A DNA stretch of 64,000 bases from Rhodanobacter sp. 7MK24 (GTDB taxonomy: Bacteria > Pseudomonadota > Gammaproteobacteria > Xanthomonadales > Rhodanobacteraceae), in the NCBI RefSeq assembly GCF_014842995.1, contig NZ_JACYXL010000003.1, forward strand, positions 529,055-593,054, in the 5' to 3' direction. Positions 24,435 to 33,129 of the stretch are shown here, one piece after another. Within the stretch, counting starts at the first letter, position 1. Each line of letters starts with the position of its first letter. The notes beneath the pieces were generated by a model. The model saw only the letters and a list, made by a program, of their open reading frames with translations, did not search any database and was not told the origin of the DNA. A program made the position numbers and the translations under genes.

Positions 24435-25874
24435 TTACGCGGCAGTCCCGCCCACCGTCATCGCATCGATCTTCAACGTGGGCTGGCCCACGCCTACCGG
24501 CACGCTCTGGCCGTCCTTGCCGCAGACACCCACGCCCTCGTCGAGCTTCATGTCGTTGCCGATCATGGAGACGCGGGTAAGCACGTCGGGGCCACTGCCG
24601 ATCAGGGTGGCGCCCTTCACGGGAGCGGTGATCCTGCCGTCCTCGATCAGGTAGGCCTCGCTGGCGGAGAACACGAACTTGCCGTTGGTGATGTCCACCT
24701 GGCCGCCGCCGAAGTTGGGGGCATAAAGACCCTTCTTCACCGAACGGATGATTTCCTCCGGCTCGTGGCTGCCGCTGCGCATGTAGGTATTCGTCATGCG
24801 CGGCATCGGCAGCGCGGTGAAGGATTCGCGACGGCCGTTGCCTGTAGGTGCCACGCCCATCAGGCGTGCGTTGAGCTTGTCCTGCATGTAGCCCTTGAGG
24901 ATGCCGTCCTCGATCAGCACGGTGCAGTTGGTCGGCGTGCCTTCGTCGTCCACGCTGAGCGAGCCGCGGCGACCGGGCAGCGTGCCGTCGTCCACCACGG
25001 TGACGCCGGGCGCAGCCACGCGCTGGCCGAGGCGACCGGCGAAGGCGGAGCTGCCCTTGCGGTTGAAGTCGCCCTCCAGGCCATGGCCGATCGCCTCGTG
25101 CAGCAACACGCCGGGCCAGCCGGGACCGAGTACCACGGTCATCTGGCCGGCAGGGGCATCGACGGAATCCAGGTTCACCAGCGCCTGGCGCACTGCCTCA
25201 TCGGCGAAGGCCAGTGCGCGGCCGTTCTCGATCAGCTCGCGGTAGCCGTAACGGCCGCCGCCGCCCGCATAGCCTTGCTCGCGGCGGCCGTTGGCCTCGG
25301 CGATCACCTGCACGTTGAGGCGCACCAGCGGACGCACATCGGCCGCGAGCGTGCCGTCGGAGGCGGCGATCAGCACGGTGTCGATCGTGGCGGCGATGCT
25401 GACGATGACCTGGGTAATGCGCGGGTCGCGCGAGCGTGCGTAGGCGTCCACCTCACGCAGCAACGCAATTTTGTCCGGATTGGGCAGGCTTTCCACCGGG
25501 TCGATGGCCGGATAGAGCTGCCGCGCGTTGCCCAGCGCTAGCGGCTGGCCGGCACCGCGACCATCCTGCGCGATGGCGCGCGCGGCCCTGGAAGCTTCCA
25601 GCAGCTGCGGCAGCACGATTTCGTCGGAATAGGCGAAACCAGTTTTCTCGCCGGAAATCGCGCGCACACCCACACCCTGCTCGATGGAATGGCTGCCGTC
25701 CTTGACGATGCCCTCCTCCAGTGTCCACGACTCGCTGCGCGAGTGCTGGAAATACAGGTCGGCGGCATCGATGGACGGCCCCATCAATTGCGCGAATACG
25801 CGCTCCAGGTCGCCAGTGGCGAGTCCGCCGGGGGTAAGCAGCCGGCTCTGGGCCTGGGCGATCAGGGAATCCAT
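24435..25874 (-). CDS. tldD: Metalloprotease TldD
   Basis: The 479-residue cytoplasmic protein is the TldD half of the TldD/TldE (PmbA) protease, which degrades unfolded peptides and processes microcin precursors and CcdA. The zinc site [11 protein letters not shown] (HExxxH) is intact, followed by [19 protein letters not shown] and the C-terminal [44 protein letters not shown] and [19 protein letters not shown] blocks typical of TldD. It follows yhdP and rng on the same strand, an order conserved in gammaproteobacteria. The partner pmbA is not in the window. Confidence 0.96.
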   Translation of the reverse strand: MDSLIAQAQSRLLTPGGLATGDLERVFAQLMGPSIDAADLYFQHSRSESWTLEEGIVKDGSHSIEQGVGVRAISGEKTGFAYSDEIVLPQLLEASRAARAIAQDGRGAGQPLALGNARQLYPAIDPVESLPNPDKIALLREVDAYARSRDPRITQVIVSIAATIDTVLIAASDGTLAADVRPLVRLNVQVIAEANGRREQGYAGGGGRYGYRELIENGRALAFADEAVRQALVNLDSVDAPAGQMTVVLGPGWPGVLLHEAIGHGLEGDFNRKGSSAFAGRLGQRVAAPGVTVVDDGTLPGRRGSLSVDDEGTPTNCTVLIEDGILKGYMQDKLNARLMGVAPTGNGRRESFTALPMPRMTNTYMRSGSHEPEEIIRSVKKGLYAPNFGGGQVDITNGKFVFSASEAYLIEDGRITAPVKGATLIGSGPDVLTRVSMIGNDMKLDEGVGVCGKDGQSVPVGVGQPTLKIDAMTVGGTAA

Positions 25875-25941
25875 GGGTCTTTAGTGTCGATGCGGTGAGA
25901 GTCGTAAGAATGGGGGCGCAACGCGTGAAATCAAAGCCGTG

Positions 25942-28900
25942 TCAGCGACCGGTCGAGGACGCCGCGGCGGGCAACGCCTGCGACGGATCGCGCAGCGGCA
26001 TCGTGATGGCGGGACTGGACGACGACGCGGCGGGCAACAAGGGCGGTACGGTCACGGGGGCCGATGCGGCGGGCACATCGTTCTTCTCCACCAGGGTCAT
26101 CACCGGTTTGTCCCAGCTGCCGGTGACGTGATAGCGGTAGCGCGTACTGGCGATCTTGTTGAGGCCCTTGCCCAGGATGCCCTGCACGGCCAGGCCTGCG
26201 GCGGCGCCCACCGGACCGCCCACCACCGCGCCGATGACCGGCAGGCTGTTGCCGATATGCGGAGTCGCCTGCACGTACTGGTCGTAGTCCTTGGCGCGCA
26301 AACCGGTGCGACCGGTGATGCTGATCTGCACGGCCGGCCCCTTGATGGCCAGGTTGTTGGTGGTGGCATTGCCGTCGGCGAGCTGGAAATCGCCCTTGAT
26401 CGAATCGAAGCCGAGGCCCTTGCCGAACACGTCGCCGAAATCCAGCGTCAGGCGGCGCGGCAATTCGGCCAGCGAGATGAGGCCGAACAAACGCCCCATG
26501 CCGGGCGCCACTTCGGGGATACGCCCATCGCTGACGTCGACAGCCAGCGTGCCGGTGGCGTTGGCGAGGCTGAAGGCGGAGGGGGAGCCAGGCCAACTCG
26601 CGTCCAGTTGGTCTTCCGTCTTGCCGCCGTTGACCAGACCGGTGTAGCCGAACGCGGCAAGCATCTTGCCGAGGTCGTCGGCGGCGAAGCCGATGTGCAT
26701 GCGGGTGTGGCTGTTGGCAGGCGTGCCGTTCCAATCGCCGCTGCCGGTGATCTGCACGCTGGGCGACAGCGCGCGCAACTGGTCGATGTGCATGCCTTGC
26801 GTCGTGGGCCAGGTTTCCAGCCGGGCCTCGCCCAGCTTGGCGTCGCCGAAACTCAATTCGCCCACCCACAGGTGCAGCGGCGGCAGCGCGGCGGGATTGA
26901 TGCCGGTGTTGGCGGGATCTTCGACGGGCTGGTTGGCGGCTGCCTTGCCGGCAGGTGCAGGCGGGTTGGGCCAGTGCAGATGGGTGAGACGCGCGGTGAT
27001 GCCGCGTTTGTCGAGATCGTTGTCGGGCACGGTGAAGCGGCCTGCCAACGCCGCGCCGTCCACGTCCACCTGCAAATGGCCGACGGCTGGCGTGGCCTGC
27101 AAAGTCATCGCGCCCAAGGGGTGGTCGAACCACTCGGCGTGGTCGGTGCTCACGTCCACGCTTTCCAGCGCGGGGCCGCTGCTCGTACCCGCTGCGCTAC
27201 TCGCACCCACTGCGCTACTCGTGCTGCCTGCGCTGCCCGTGGCGGCGCCGCTGTTGCCGGAGGTGAGGGCGACGGCCTGCTGCACCCAGCCGGTCACGTC
27301 CAGCTTGGCCGCATGACCGCGGATGCGCAGACCTTGCGCGGGCAGCTCGGCGGGCATCTGCGTACCGAACGCCAGCGTGCCGGCCAGCGGCTTGCTGCCA
27401 TCCGCCAGGCGCAGATGGCCGCGCGCCTGCTCGCCCAGCTGCACCTTGAGATCGGCGCCGCTCACCGGCAGTGCCAGCACGAGATGCAGCGGCAACGCGG
27501 TCGCGGCGTCCTTCTTCAGCGGCACCGGCACCTTCAACACCATGCCGGTCAGCGTGGAGTCGATGGTGAGGGTTTGCGCCAGTTCGCCGCCATCGGCCGG
27601 CGCAGCGAGGTTGAAACCGATGTTGAAGACGCTGCGGCCCTCGCCCAGCGGCGCCAGCCAGTCCAGCGAGGGATAGCCGTTGGTGATGTCGGTCAGGCTG
27701 TAGATGCCGCTCAGCTTCGCCGCCACCACGGTATTCGGATTGCCGGTCGCGCCGGCAATGGCCAGGTCCAGCGTGGAGGGCTGGCCGTGTGCACTGCCGT
27801 TCAATGGGCCGGCATGGAAGCCCTTGCCGTCGAAGGTGGCCGGACCGTTGAGCTTGTCGAGCTTGAGGCTCCAGTCCTCGTCGTTCACGTCCACATCGTT
27901 CAATTGCGCATTGCCAGCGAGCTTGAAGTTCTGCGGCGCGCCCAGCGGCAACGAGAGATGGAAGTCGAAGCTGCCGCTGCCGCCCAATGTCAGCTTGGCC
28001 AGCTGGTCGGCCTGCTTGCTCGCGATGGGGCTCTTCAGCACGAAGCCCAACAGGTCGGCGCCGTTGCCATGGCCATCGACGTTGAGATCCAGCGTGCCGT
28101 TGGCGAATTCCGGGATCAGCGCCACCACCTTGTCGGCCTTCACGCCGAGCGACTGCCCGGTATCGGCCTGCACCAGCATGCCGCTGTCGATGAAGCTGGC
28201 GATGGCGTGGACACCGGTGGCCTCGGGCCAGTCGGCGGCGTAGCGGAAGCCGAGGCCGCTGATTTCGGCGCGCGCTTCGAAACGACCTTCGTTGTGCTGG
28301 AACGGCCAGTCCCTGAGGTCGCCACGTACCAGCGCTTCGGCGTGGTCAATACTGCCGCCGACCAGCGCACGATCCAGCCATGCCACGGTAGGCGGCGGCA
28401 TCACATTGACCGGCCAGAACAGCTTGGCGGCAACGACGTCGGCATGCGTCAGGCTGGTATAGATGTCGAGGAACGGCGGACCGCCGGCGTCATGCAGGCG
28501 AATCTCGCCGCGTGCCTGGCCGCCGTAACCCTGTCCCTCGAAATCCAGCGCATCGACGCCGACATGCCAGTCGTCGTCCGCATGCCAGAACGCCAGCGTA
28601 CCGGCCACGTTAGACATGACGAAGGGTTGGCGGAACACGTGCGTGGCGCGTACCGTCGTCGCCTGTGCGGGCAGCTCCAGCGATACCGCCTCGCTGTCGC
28701 CGCGCAACGTGCCATCGAGGCCGTCCACGCCGGGCAGCGTGCCGACCGGATCGATGGCAAGACCGCTGAACGTGGCGCCCAGGCGCTGCAAGCCGCCGGC
28801 CTGCGACCATGCCAGCGACACGTTGTCGAACTTGCCGCGTGGCCGCCCGCCGCCCAGCCATGCGGCCAGCGCGGGCGACAGTTTGGGAGCGAGACCCAGC

Positions 28901-29925
28901 CAAGGCATCAACGGCGCGATCTGCAGGTCGCGCGCAGCGGCCTGCACGGAGAGCCGAGGCGTGCCGGGATCGTGCAGCCACACCGCAAGCGCACTGCGGT
29001 CGTCGCCAGCCCAGCGCAGTTCATAACCATTGGCAGTGCGCGTGAGTTCGGCCTCGCCATGCAGCGCGGGTACCTCGGCACTCCCGTTCGTGCCGGTGAT
29101 GCGCATGCCGTCGAGATCGAAGCGGCTGAGGTTGCGCACCACCTTGCCCTGCTTCCAGTCCAGCCATGCGGCCACGTCGCCCTTGCCGCCCTGCACGGTG
29201 TAGCCGCCCAGATCCACTCCTGCAAACAGCGCGGCGAGGTCGAGCTGCCGCCCCGACAGCCACACCCTGCCGCTGCTGCCGTCGTCGCGGAAATCTCCTG
29301 CACCGTGCAGCACGCCCGGCGCACCCTCGCGGCGCAGCAGCGCGCCGACGCGGATGTGGCTGCCCCGCCGGCTGAGCCGCAGTTGACTGGCGATCAGGCT
29401 GTAATGCTTGCCGCTGGCCTCCTCGGTGATGTCGAGCCGCAGATCGTCCAGCCACAGTTCCACCGAGAGCCGGCCGAAACCGGGCTGCTGCGAACTGCCG
29501 CCGGTGCCGAGGCCGTTGACGTGCCAGCTGCCGTCCCTGGCGTGACTGAGGTCGAGCTGCAGGCCGTGCGTGCGCAGGTTCAGCAGGTGCCGCGTGGGCA
29601 ACCAGCCGCCAAAATCGATCTGCAATTCGGATTCGGGAATGTGGATGGTCTTGCCTGCGCCCCCCGGCGGCACGCCCACGGTGACATCGCGCAGCACGAA
29701 CCGCGGACCGGAGCCGCTCCATCCGCTTTGCAGCGAGGCGAAGCTGATCGGGCGCTCCAGCTTCGCGGACAACTCGCGCGCCACCCACTCGGGATGCCGT
29801 GCCACCAGCGGCACCAGCAACTGCGCCAGCGCCATCAGCACGGCCAGCGCGATCACCGCGATGCCGGCGAACCAGCCCAGTGCGAGCGCGACAAAGTGCA
29901 GCCGCCGCTGCCAGCCGGCGTTCAT
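25942..29925 (-). CDS. yhdP: YhdP family AsmA-like inner-membrane protein
   Basis: The 1327-residue protein has one N-terminal transmembrane helix (LALGWFAGIAVIALAVLMALAQ) followed by a very long, beta-rich periplasmic part. YhdP belongs to the AsmA-like bridge proteins (with TamB and YdbH) that help move phospholipids to the outer membrane. The C-terminal region (MGRLFGLISLAELPRRLTLDFGDVFGKGLGFDSIKGDFQLADG, read in two blocks) is the conserved YhdP/AsmA_2 domain. An unusual low-complexity Ser/Ala/Gly/Thr linker is encoded at about 27175-27250. The length is close to the E. coli protein (1266). It lies between rng and tldD, the usual neighbours, with a 27-bp gap from rng. Confidence 0.93.
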   Translation of the reverse strand: MNAGWQRRLHFVALALGWFAGIAVIALAVLMALAQLLVPLVARHPEWVARELSAKLERPISFASLQSGWSGSGPRFVLRDVTVGVPPGGAGKTIHIPESELQIDFGGWLPTRHLLNLRTHGLQLDLSHARDGSWHVNGLGTGGSSQQPGFGRLSVELWLDDLRLDITEEASGKHYSLIASQLRLSRRGSHIRVGALLRREGAPGVLHGAGDFRDDGSSGRVWLSGRQLDLAALFAGVDLGGYTVQGGKGDVAAWLDWKQGKVVRNLSRFDLDGMRITGTNGSAEVPALHGEAELTRTANGYELRWAGDDRSALAVWLHDPGTPRLSVQAAARDLQIAPLMPWLGLAPKLSPALAAWLGGGRPRGKFDNVSLAWSQAGGLQRLGATFSGLAIDPVGTLPGVDGLDGTLRGDSEAVSLELPAQATTVRATHVFRQPFVMSNVAGTLAFWHADDDWHVGVDALDFEGQGYGGQARGEIRLHDAGGPPFLDIYTSLTHADVVAAKLFWPVNVMPPPTVAWLDRALVGGSIDHAEALVRGDLRDWPFQHNEGRFEARAEISGLGFRYAADWPEATGVHAIASFIDSGMLVQADTGQSLGVKADKVVALIPEFANGTLDLNVDGHGNGADLLGFVLKSPIASKQADQLAKLTLGGSGSFDFHLSLPLGAPQNFKLAGNAQLNDVDVNDEDWSLKLDKLNGPATFDGKGFHAGPLNGSAHGQPSTLDLAIAGATGNPNTVVAAKLSGIYSLTDITNGYPSLDWLAPLGEGRSVFNIGFNLAAPADGGELAQTLTIDSTLTGMVLKVPVPLKKDAATALPLHLVLALPVSGADLKVQLGEQARGHLRLADGSKPLAGTLAFGTQMPAELPAQGLRIRGHAAKLDVTGWVQQAVALTSGNSGAATGSAGSTSSAVGASSAAGTSSGPALESVDVSTDHAEWFDHPLGAMTLQATPAVGHLQVDVDGAALAGRFTVPDNDLDKRGITARLTHLHWPNPPAPAGKAAANQPVEDPANTGINPAALPPLHLWVGELSFGDAKLGEARLETWPTTQGMHIDQLRALSPSVQITGSGDWNGTPANSHTRMHIGFAADDLGKMLAAFGYTGLVNGGKTEDQLDASWPGSPSAFSLANATGTLAVDVSDGRIPEVAPGMGRLFGLISLAELPRRLTLDFGDVFGKGLGFDSIKGDFQLADGNATTNNLAIKGPAVQISITGRTGLRAKDYDQYVQATPHIGNSLPVIGAVVGGPVGAAAGLAVQGILGKGLNKIASTRYRYHVTGSWDKPVMTLVEKNDVPAASAPVTVPPLLPAASSSSPAITMPLRDPSQALPAAASSTGR

Positions 29926-29952
29926 CGGGGGGCCACGGCCATGGCGACTGGG

Positions 29953-31431
29953 TTACAGCAGAACCACATCAAACTGTTCCTGCGAATAATGTTCCTCGGC
30001 TTGGAAGCGTATGCTTTTGGAGATGAACTCCTCCAGTTCGGCCACCGCGGCGGACTCTTCTTCGAGGATGCGGCCGACCACGGCGGGGCTGGCCATCACC
30101 AGCAGCTTCTCGGCGTTGAACTGGCGCACCGCGCGGGTGATCTCGCGGAAGATCTCGTAGGTCACCGTCTCGGCGGTCTTCAGCGTGCCGCGCCCGCTGC
30201 AGGCCGGGCACGGTTCGCACAGCTGGCGTTCCAGGCTTTCGGTGGTGCGCTTGCGGGTCATCTCCACCAGGCCCAGCGAAGACATCGGATATACCGTGGT
30301 CTTGGCGTGATCCCGCGCCAGCCCCTTGGCCAGCATGCGCAGCACCTGGCGCTTGTGCTCCTCGTCGACCATGTCGATGAAATCGATGATGATGATGCCG
30401 CCGAGGTTGCGCAGCCTGAGCTGCCGGGCCGCCGCCTGCGCCGCTTCGAGATTGGTGCGGTAGACGGTTTCCTCGAGATTGCGCGTGCCGAGGTAGGCGC
30501 CGGTGTTCACGTCGATGGTGGTCATCGCCTCGGTCTGATCCACCACCAGATAGCCGCCCGACTTCAGCGGCACCTCCTTCTTCAGCGCGTGCTGGATCTC
30601 GTCCTCCACGCTGTACAGGTCGAAGATCGGCCGCTCGCCGTCGTAGTGCTCCACCCGGTCGTCCAGGCTGGGCATGAACTTGTGCACGAACTTCACCACC
30701 TTGTCGAAGGTTTCGCGCGAGTCCACGCGCACCTTCTCGATGTCGTCGGTGAGCATGTCGCGCAGGCTGCGCAGCGGCAATGAAAGCTCCTCGTACACGC
30801 GCTCGCCCACGCGGGTCTTGGCGATGTTCTCCTGCACCACGCGCCACACTTTGCCGAGGTAGGTCACGTCGAAGGCCAGCGATTCGGCGCTCTGCCCTTC
30901 CGCATTGGTGCGCACGATGTAGCCCAGCGGGTTCTCGCCGACCAGGCTGCCCATCACCTCGCGCAGGCGCGTGCGCTCGGTCTCGTCCTCGATGCGCGCG
31001 GAAATGCCCATGGTATGGGCGTACGGCAGCAGCACCAGGTAACGCGAGGGAATCGACAGATGCGCGGACAGGCGCGCCCCCTTGCTGCCGATGGGATCCT
31101 TCACCACCTGCACCACGACCTCCTGGCCCTCGTGCACCAGCTCGCTGATCGACGGCGTATGGCCATTGCCGTGGCCGTTGCCCTCGGCGCCTTCCGGCAA
31201 CGCCGGGCGCACGATGTCCGAGGCGTGCAGGAAGGCGGCGCGATCCAGCCCGATCTCCACGAACGCGGCCTGCATGCCCGGCATCACCCGTTGCACCCGG
31301 CCCTTGTAGATGTTGCCCACGTAGCCGCGCTTGGAGGCGCGCTCGACATGCACTTCCTGCAACATGCCGTTCTCGACCACGCCCACCCGCGTCTCGCGCG
31401 GAGTCACGTTGATCAGGATCTCTTCGCTCAC
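29953..31431 (-). CDS. rng: Ribonuclease G, GTG start
   Basis: The 492-residue endoribonuclease processes the 5' end of 16S rRNA and some mRNAs. It starts SEEILINVTPRETRVGVVENG and contains the S1 domain (GYVGNIYKGRVQRVMPGMQAAFV) and the RNase E/G catalytic core with IIIDFIDMVDEEHKRQVL, whose acidic residues bind Mg2+. The CPACSGRG segment (Zn-link cysteines) is followed by the C-terminal small domain. The GTG at 31431 has GGGGAG about seven bases upstream. It lacks the long C-terminal scaffold of RNase E. It heads the rng-yhdP-tldD unit. Confidence 0.96.
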   Translation of the reverse strand: MSEEILINVTPRETRVGVVENGMLQEVHVERASKRGYVGNIYKGRVQRVMPGMQAAFVEIGLDRAAFLHASDIVRPALPEGAEGNGHGNGHTPSISELVHEGQEVVVQVVKDPIGSKGARLSAHLSIPSRYLVLLPYAHTMGISARIEDETERTRLREVMGSLVGENPLGYIVRTNAEGQSAESLAFDVTYLGKVWRVVQENIAKTRVGERVYEELSLPLRSLRDMLTDDIEKVRVDSRETFDKVVKFVHKFMPSLDDRVEHYDGERPIFDLYSVEDEIQHALKKEVPLKSGGYLVVDQTEAMTTIDVNTGAYLGTRNLEETVYRTNLEAAQAAARQLRLRNLGGIIIIDFIDMVDEEHKRQVLRMLAKGLARDHAKTTVYPMSSLGLVEMTRKRTTESLERQLCEPCPACSGRGTLKTAETVTYEIFREITRAVRQFNAEKLLVMASPAVVGRILEEESAAVAELEEFISKSIRFQAEEHYSQEQFDVVLL

Positions 31432-31578
31432 TGCGTAACTCCCCGAATAGAAAGCCTTTATAGCGGTTGCCTGGCATAACTGTCGATGCGCGGCGCAGGG
31501 TGCAAAAAGCCGAATGTTTTGCTAAGCCCGAACGGCGACAATAGGCCTCCCCGTCCCGGCTTGGACAATGGACCTGGC

Positions 31579-32244
31579 ATGAAATTGCTGCTGGTGGAAG
31601 ACTCCGAACGCTTGCGCCAGACCCTGCGCCACGGCCTGCAGGGCGCGGGTTTCACCGTGGATGCCGCCGGCGACGGCATGGAAGCCTGCGGCTTCCTGAC
31701 CAGCTACGACTACGAACTGGTGGTGCTGGACCTGATGCTGCCACGGCTGGACGGCATCGGCGTGCTGCGCAGCCTGCCCGCCAGCGGGCGCCGGCCGCGC
31801 GTGCTGGTGCTGTCCGCCCGCGACCAGGTGCCCGACCGCATCGAGGCGCTGAACGCCGGCGCCGACGACTACCTGGTCAAACCCTTCGCCTTCGACGAAC
31901 TGGTGGCCCGCCTGCACGCGCTGTCGCGGCGCCCGCAGCAGGCCCGGCCCGACGTGCTCAGCCATGGTGCGCTGAGCTGGGATCCGCGCTCGCACAGCAC
32001 CAGCGTCAACGGCCAGCCGCTGGCGCTGACGCCACGCGAATTCGCCGTGCTCGGCCTGCTGCTGCGCCACCGGGGCCGCGCCTTCAGCCGGCAGGAGATC
32101 CTCGACCGCACCGCGGGCAGCGACAGTGAGGTGTCGGACCGCAGTGTGGAGGTGCTGGTGTTCGGTCTGCGGCGCAAGCTGGACGCGGCGGGCGTCGCCG
32201 GGTTGATCGAGACGCGGCGCGGGGCGGGGTATTTGATCCCGTGA
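31579..32244 (+). CDS. OmpR/PhoB-type response regulator
   Basis: The 221-residue protein has a receiver domain (KLLLVEDSERL; phosphoacceptor D51 in VVLDLMLPRLDG; conserved Thr/Ser in LVLSARDQ; Lys in YLVKPFAFDEL) and a C-terminal winged-helix DNA-binding domain with LTPREFAVLGLLL and SDRSVEVLVFGLRRKL. It should act with the histidine kinase at 33130-34500, from which it is separated by 885 bases of repeat sequence. Such pairs in Xanthomonads (PhoPQ/QseBC-like) respond to cations or envelope stress; the signal here is unknown. ATG 31579 has only a weak ribosome binding site. Confidence 0.93.
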   Translation: MKLLLVEDSERLRQTLRHGLQGAGFTVDAAGDGMEACGFLTSYDYELVVLDLMLPRLDGIGVLRSLPASGRRPRVLVLSARDQVPDRIEALNAGADDYLVKPFAFDELVARLHALSRRPQQARPDVLSHGALSWDPRSHSTSVNGQPLALTPREFAVLGLLLRHRGRAFSRQEILDRTAGSDSEVSDRSVEVLVFGLRRKLDAAGVAGLIETRRGAGYLIP

Positions 32245-32339
32245 GGACGTTTCATTACTCGCTTGCGCTCATTCTCCCTTCTCCGGCTTGCGGGAGAAGG
32301 GTTGGGGTAGAGGGTGCTTTTGCTTTGGCTGCGTTATGG

Positions 32340-32600
32340 CAAGTAACAGAGCGGTTTCGTCCACCTGCCGGTGGCCGAGTTCTTTTCTCTTTGCGTGCCC
32401 AAAGAGAAAGGGCACCCCGATGGCGCGCCCTCCGGGCATCCTGCCCTGCGGGTGCGCGGCTGGGCTGCGGGCTTTTTCGACGGGACTCCTGTCCCGGCGA
32501 AAAACTGGCCCGCATCCATGCGGGCCACCCTGCGGGCTTTCCTCCACCCACCCGCCGCACCATAGGGGCCCCGGGTAAAGCAGCGCGCTCCAGGCGCGCA
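32340..32600 (+). repeat. Intergenic repeat, copy A (forward)
   Basis: This is the first half of the 885-base non-coding block between the response regulator and its kinase. It contains the hairpin TTTCTCTTTG/CAAAGAGAAA (arms at 32384-32393 and 32400-32409), then AAGGGCACCCCGATGGCGC, CCGGGCATCCTGCCC and GGCTTTTTCGACGGGACTCC. The same series occurs inverted in copy B. The open frames in it have unusual composition and no ribosome binding site, so they are not genes. It resembles a dispersed Xanthomonadales repeat in style. Confidence 0.6.
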
Positions 32601-32629
32601 CTTCTGGAAAGAGCAAAAACCAAAGACTC

Positions 32630-32660
32630 AAGCCAAGTCAAAGCCAAGTCAAAGCCAAGA
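32630..32660 (+). repeat. 11-bp tandem repeat
   Basis: AAGCCAAGTCA occurs at 32630-32640 and 32641-32651, followed by a partial third copy (AAGCCAAGA). It lies between the two inverted copies of the intergenic repeat. Confidence 0.85.
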
Positions 32661-32729
32661 CCAGGCGCGAAGCGCTGCAAGTTCACGATGCACTTGCTTC
32701 TGTTTCTGTTTCTGGCGCGCACGATGCGC

Positions 32730-33005
32730 GCCTGCTCTTCCGGGCCCTCTCGGTGGCGGTGAGGCGAGGACGATCAGGCCGCGCAGCGGGCGAGGCCAGG
32801 GATGGACTCGCCTTTTCGACCGGGCAGGAGGCCCGGCCGAAAAGCCCGGCCGCGCCTCACGGACTCGGGGGGCAGGATGCCCGGAGAGCGCCACCGCGGG
32901 GTGCCCTTTTCTCTTGGCTACTTCTCTTTTGGGCATGCAAAAGAGAAGTAGCTCGGGCTGCGGCAGCAGCACGAAACCGCCTTGTTCCTTGCGATAGCGC
33001 GAAAG
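32730..33005 (-). repeat. Intergenic repeat, copy B (inverted)
   Basis: Read on the minus strand, this stretch repeats the block order of copy A: a CTACTTCTCTTTT hairpin, AAGGGCACCCCGCGGTGGCGC, CCGGGCATCCTGCCC, and GGCTTTTCGGCCGGGCCTCCTGCCC. The two copies thus form a large imperfect inverted repeat around about 130 bases. The hairpin at 32918-32951 has perfect 13-base arms (CTACTTCTCTTTT/AAAAGAGAAGTAG). No transposase gene is present. The remainder of the gap (32245-32339 and 33006-33129) shows nothing I can name. Confidence 0.6.
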
Positions 33006-33129
33006 CAAAAGCCCGTCGCCCCAGATACCTCTCCCCATCCCTCAAAGCGGACGCCATCCATGGCGCCTTCCCGCGTGCCCACAAACGGCCGGCGAGAGCA
33101 ACGCCCCCGACCGCAAACCGAAGCCGAGC

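Noticed and set aside
25939..30783. Very long + strand open frame (about 1600 codons) opposite yhdP and rng
   Set aside because: Both minus-strand genes are recognisable families in conserved order; the + frame translation is Arg/His/Gln-rich with no domain and is a typical GC-rich shadow.
32245..33129. Open frames of 60-150 codons in the repeat block
   Set aside because: They have no ribosome binding site, their composition is atypical (Pro/Arg/Gly), and they run over inverted repeats on both strands.
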